A DNA stretch of 5,562 bases from JBBRHF01 sp038223055 (lineage in GTDB: Bacteria > Actinomycetota > Actinomycetes > JACCUZ01): assembly GCA_038223055.1 (NCBI GenBank), contig JBBRHF010000231.1:1-5562 (forward strand), given 5' to 3'. The notes beneath the pieces are model-generated. The model worked only from the letters and a program-made list of their open reading frames with translations, searched no databases and had not been told where the DNA came from. Shown one piece after another: positions 5,169 through 5,562 of this stretch (the first letter of the stretch is position 1; every line of letters begins with the position of its first letter). The translations under genes were made by a program, and so were the position numbers.

Positions 5169-5373
5169 ATGCGTGGTCGCTCAATCCGACGCCTGAACGC
5201 CCGGCCGGCGGCTCCGCTTTACCAAACTCGGCCGCCATGTCCGCTTCGATCGCAAGGATCTCGACGCGCTCGTCGCAGCCCGCGCGGAACCAATCGGATC
5301 CAACGAATCGATGTTCAGTGGGGTTGACGGTCGAAACCAGCGAGCGGAGGCTCTAGTAGACTGTCGCTTCTAA
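5169..5373 (+). pseudogene. excisionase / MerR-type helix-turn-helix protein, frameshifted C-terminal remnant
   Basis: Two plus-strand frames together read like the DNA-binding domain of an excisionase-family protein. The frame from 5169 gives RSIRRLNAR (recognition-helix part). After a frame change at about 5202-5208 the next frame gives LRFTKLGRHVRFDRKDL followed by DALVAARAEP, the typical wing and final helix. The break coincides with CCGGCCGG, consistent with a 4-bp CCGG duplication; removing it joins the two parts as NAR-RLRF. The downstream frame ends at the TAA at 5371-5373. The first helix of the domain is not recognisable, so the gene is probably truncated at its 5' side as well. Such proteins bend DNA and direct integrase towards excision in prophages and integrative elements; no integrase is visible here. 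The stop codon overlaps that of the IS630-family gene on the other strand, suggesting that the original 3' end was replaced by that insertion. Confidence 0.65.
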
Positions 5374-5562
5374 AGAGCGGGGTATAGGTGCCGGAGTTTG
5401 ATGCGGGCGTTTCTGGTGGTCAACCTCCAGTCCACTTGGCGCTCGTCAGCGTTGGTGGCGTCGGCCCAGGCGGTGAGCTCCTCGTTCAGGACGGCCAGGT
5501 CGGCGATGCGTCGGCCGAGGCATTGCTTGGTCAGGCAGGACAGCTCGATCTCGGCGATGTTG
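5370..5562 (-). CDS. IS630-family transposase, C-terminal fragment (runs off window)
   Basis: The last 63 codons and the TAG stop (5370-5372) of a minus-strand gene are present; the rest lies to the right of the window. The sequence NIAEIELSCLTKQCLGRR, then the VDWRLTT region and KLRHLYPAL at the end, is the characteristic C-terminus of actinobacterial IS630-type DDE transposases. The glutamate in NIAE is expected to be the third catalytic acid of the DDE triad. No break is visible in this part. IS630 elements insert at TA dinucleotides, and their transposase stop usually lies close to the element end, so the element boundary should fall at about 5350-5370, where TA occurs in CTCTAGTAGAC. I could not define the inverted repeat because the partner end is outside. 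Confidence 0.85.
   Translation of the reverse strand, partial: NIAEIELSCLTKQCLGRRIADLAVLNEELTAWADATNADERQVDWRLTTRNARIKLRHLYPAL

Noticed and set aside
3826..5196. Long plus-strand open frame of 456 codons opposite istA and crossing the terminal repeats
   Set aside because: It lies antisense to a clearly recognisable IstA, is rich in Arg/Pro/His/Gly, and its Gly-Asp-Xaa-Tyr-Leu-Ala-Thr repeat is just the 24-bp terminal repeat read in frame. It is a high-GC shadow.

Overview
The window is about 70% or more G+C, uses GC-rich codons, and its genes resemble actinobacterial families, so I read it as the chromosome or a large plasmid of a high-GC actinomycete. A Pseudonocardia- or Geodermatophilus-like host is a guess. 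It is an accessory region scarred by mobile elements: one intact regulatory gene lies among pieces of three insertion-sequence families and the remnant of an excisionase.

Layout, left to right. (1) Positions 1-78, minus strand: the N-terminus of an IS701-like transposase that runs off the window. (2) 79-309: non-coding, with an AT-rich leader, a nested inverted repeat and a (CGCAGC)4 hexanucleotide tract. (3) 310-1530, minus: an apparently intact 406-residue SpoIIE/RsbU-type PP2C phosphatase with an N-terminal GAF-like sensor region. (4) 1531-1973: non-coding, with a pair of DnaA-box-like sites and a 12-bp palindrome. (5) About 1974-5080: an IS21-family element with istA and istB on the minus strand. 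(6) 5081-5373, plus: non-coding sequence, then a frameshifted excisionase C-terminus. (7) 5370-5562, minus: the C-terminus of an IS630-family transposase that runs off the window.

The IS21 element is the most instructive part. Its ends carry typical multiple terminal repeats, three 24-bp copies at the istA side and two at the istB side, in inverted orientation. Its genes are damaged. istA has one extra base near codon 370 and istB lacks one base near codon 177. Between them lies a second, strongly diverged copy of the istA-3'/istB-5' junction, about 606 bp at about 82% G+C. Together these lesions leave a single uninterrupted reading frame across most of the element, which could be mis-annotated as one giant IstA-IstB fusion of about 990 residues. 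I read it as a dead or non-autonomous element, not a new fusion enzyme.

The phosphatase is the only gene that looks functional. Its family usually acts in partner-switching control of sigma factors or in c-di-GMP/stress signalling, but no partner STAS, anti-sigma or sigma gene is visible here. I found no convincing new defence or regulatory system in the window.
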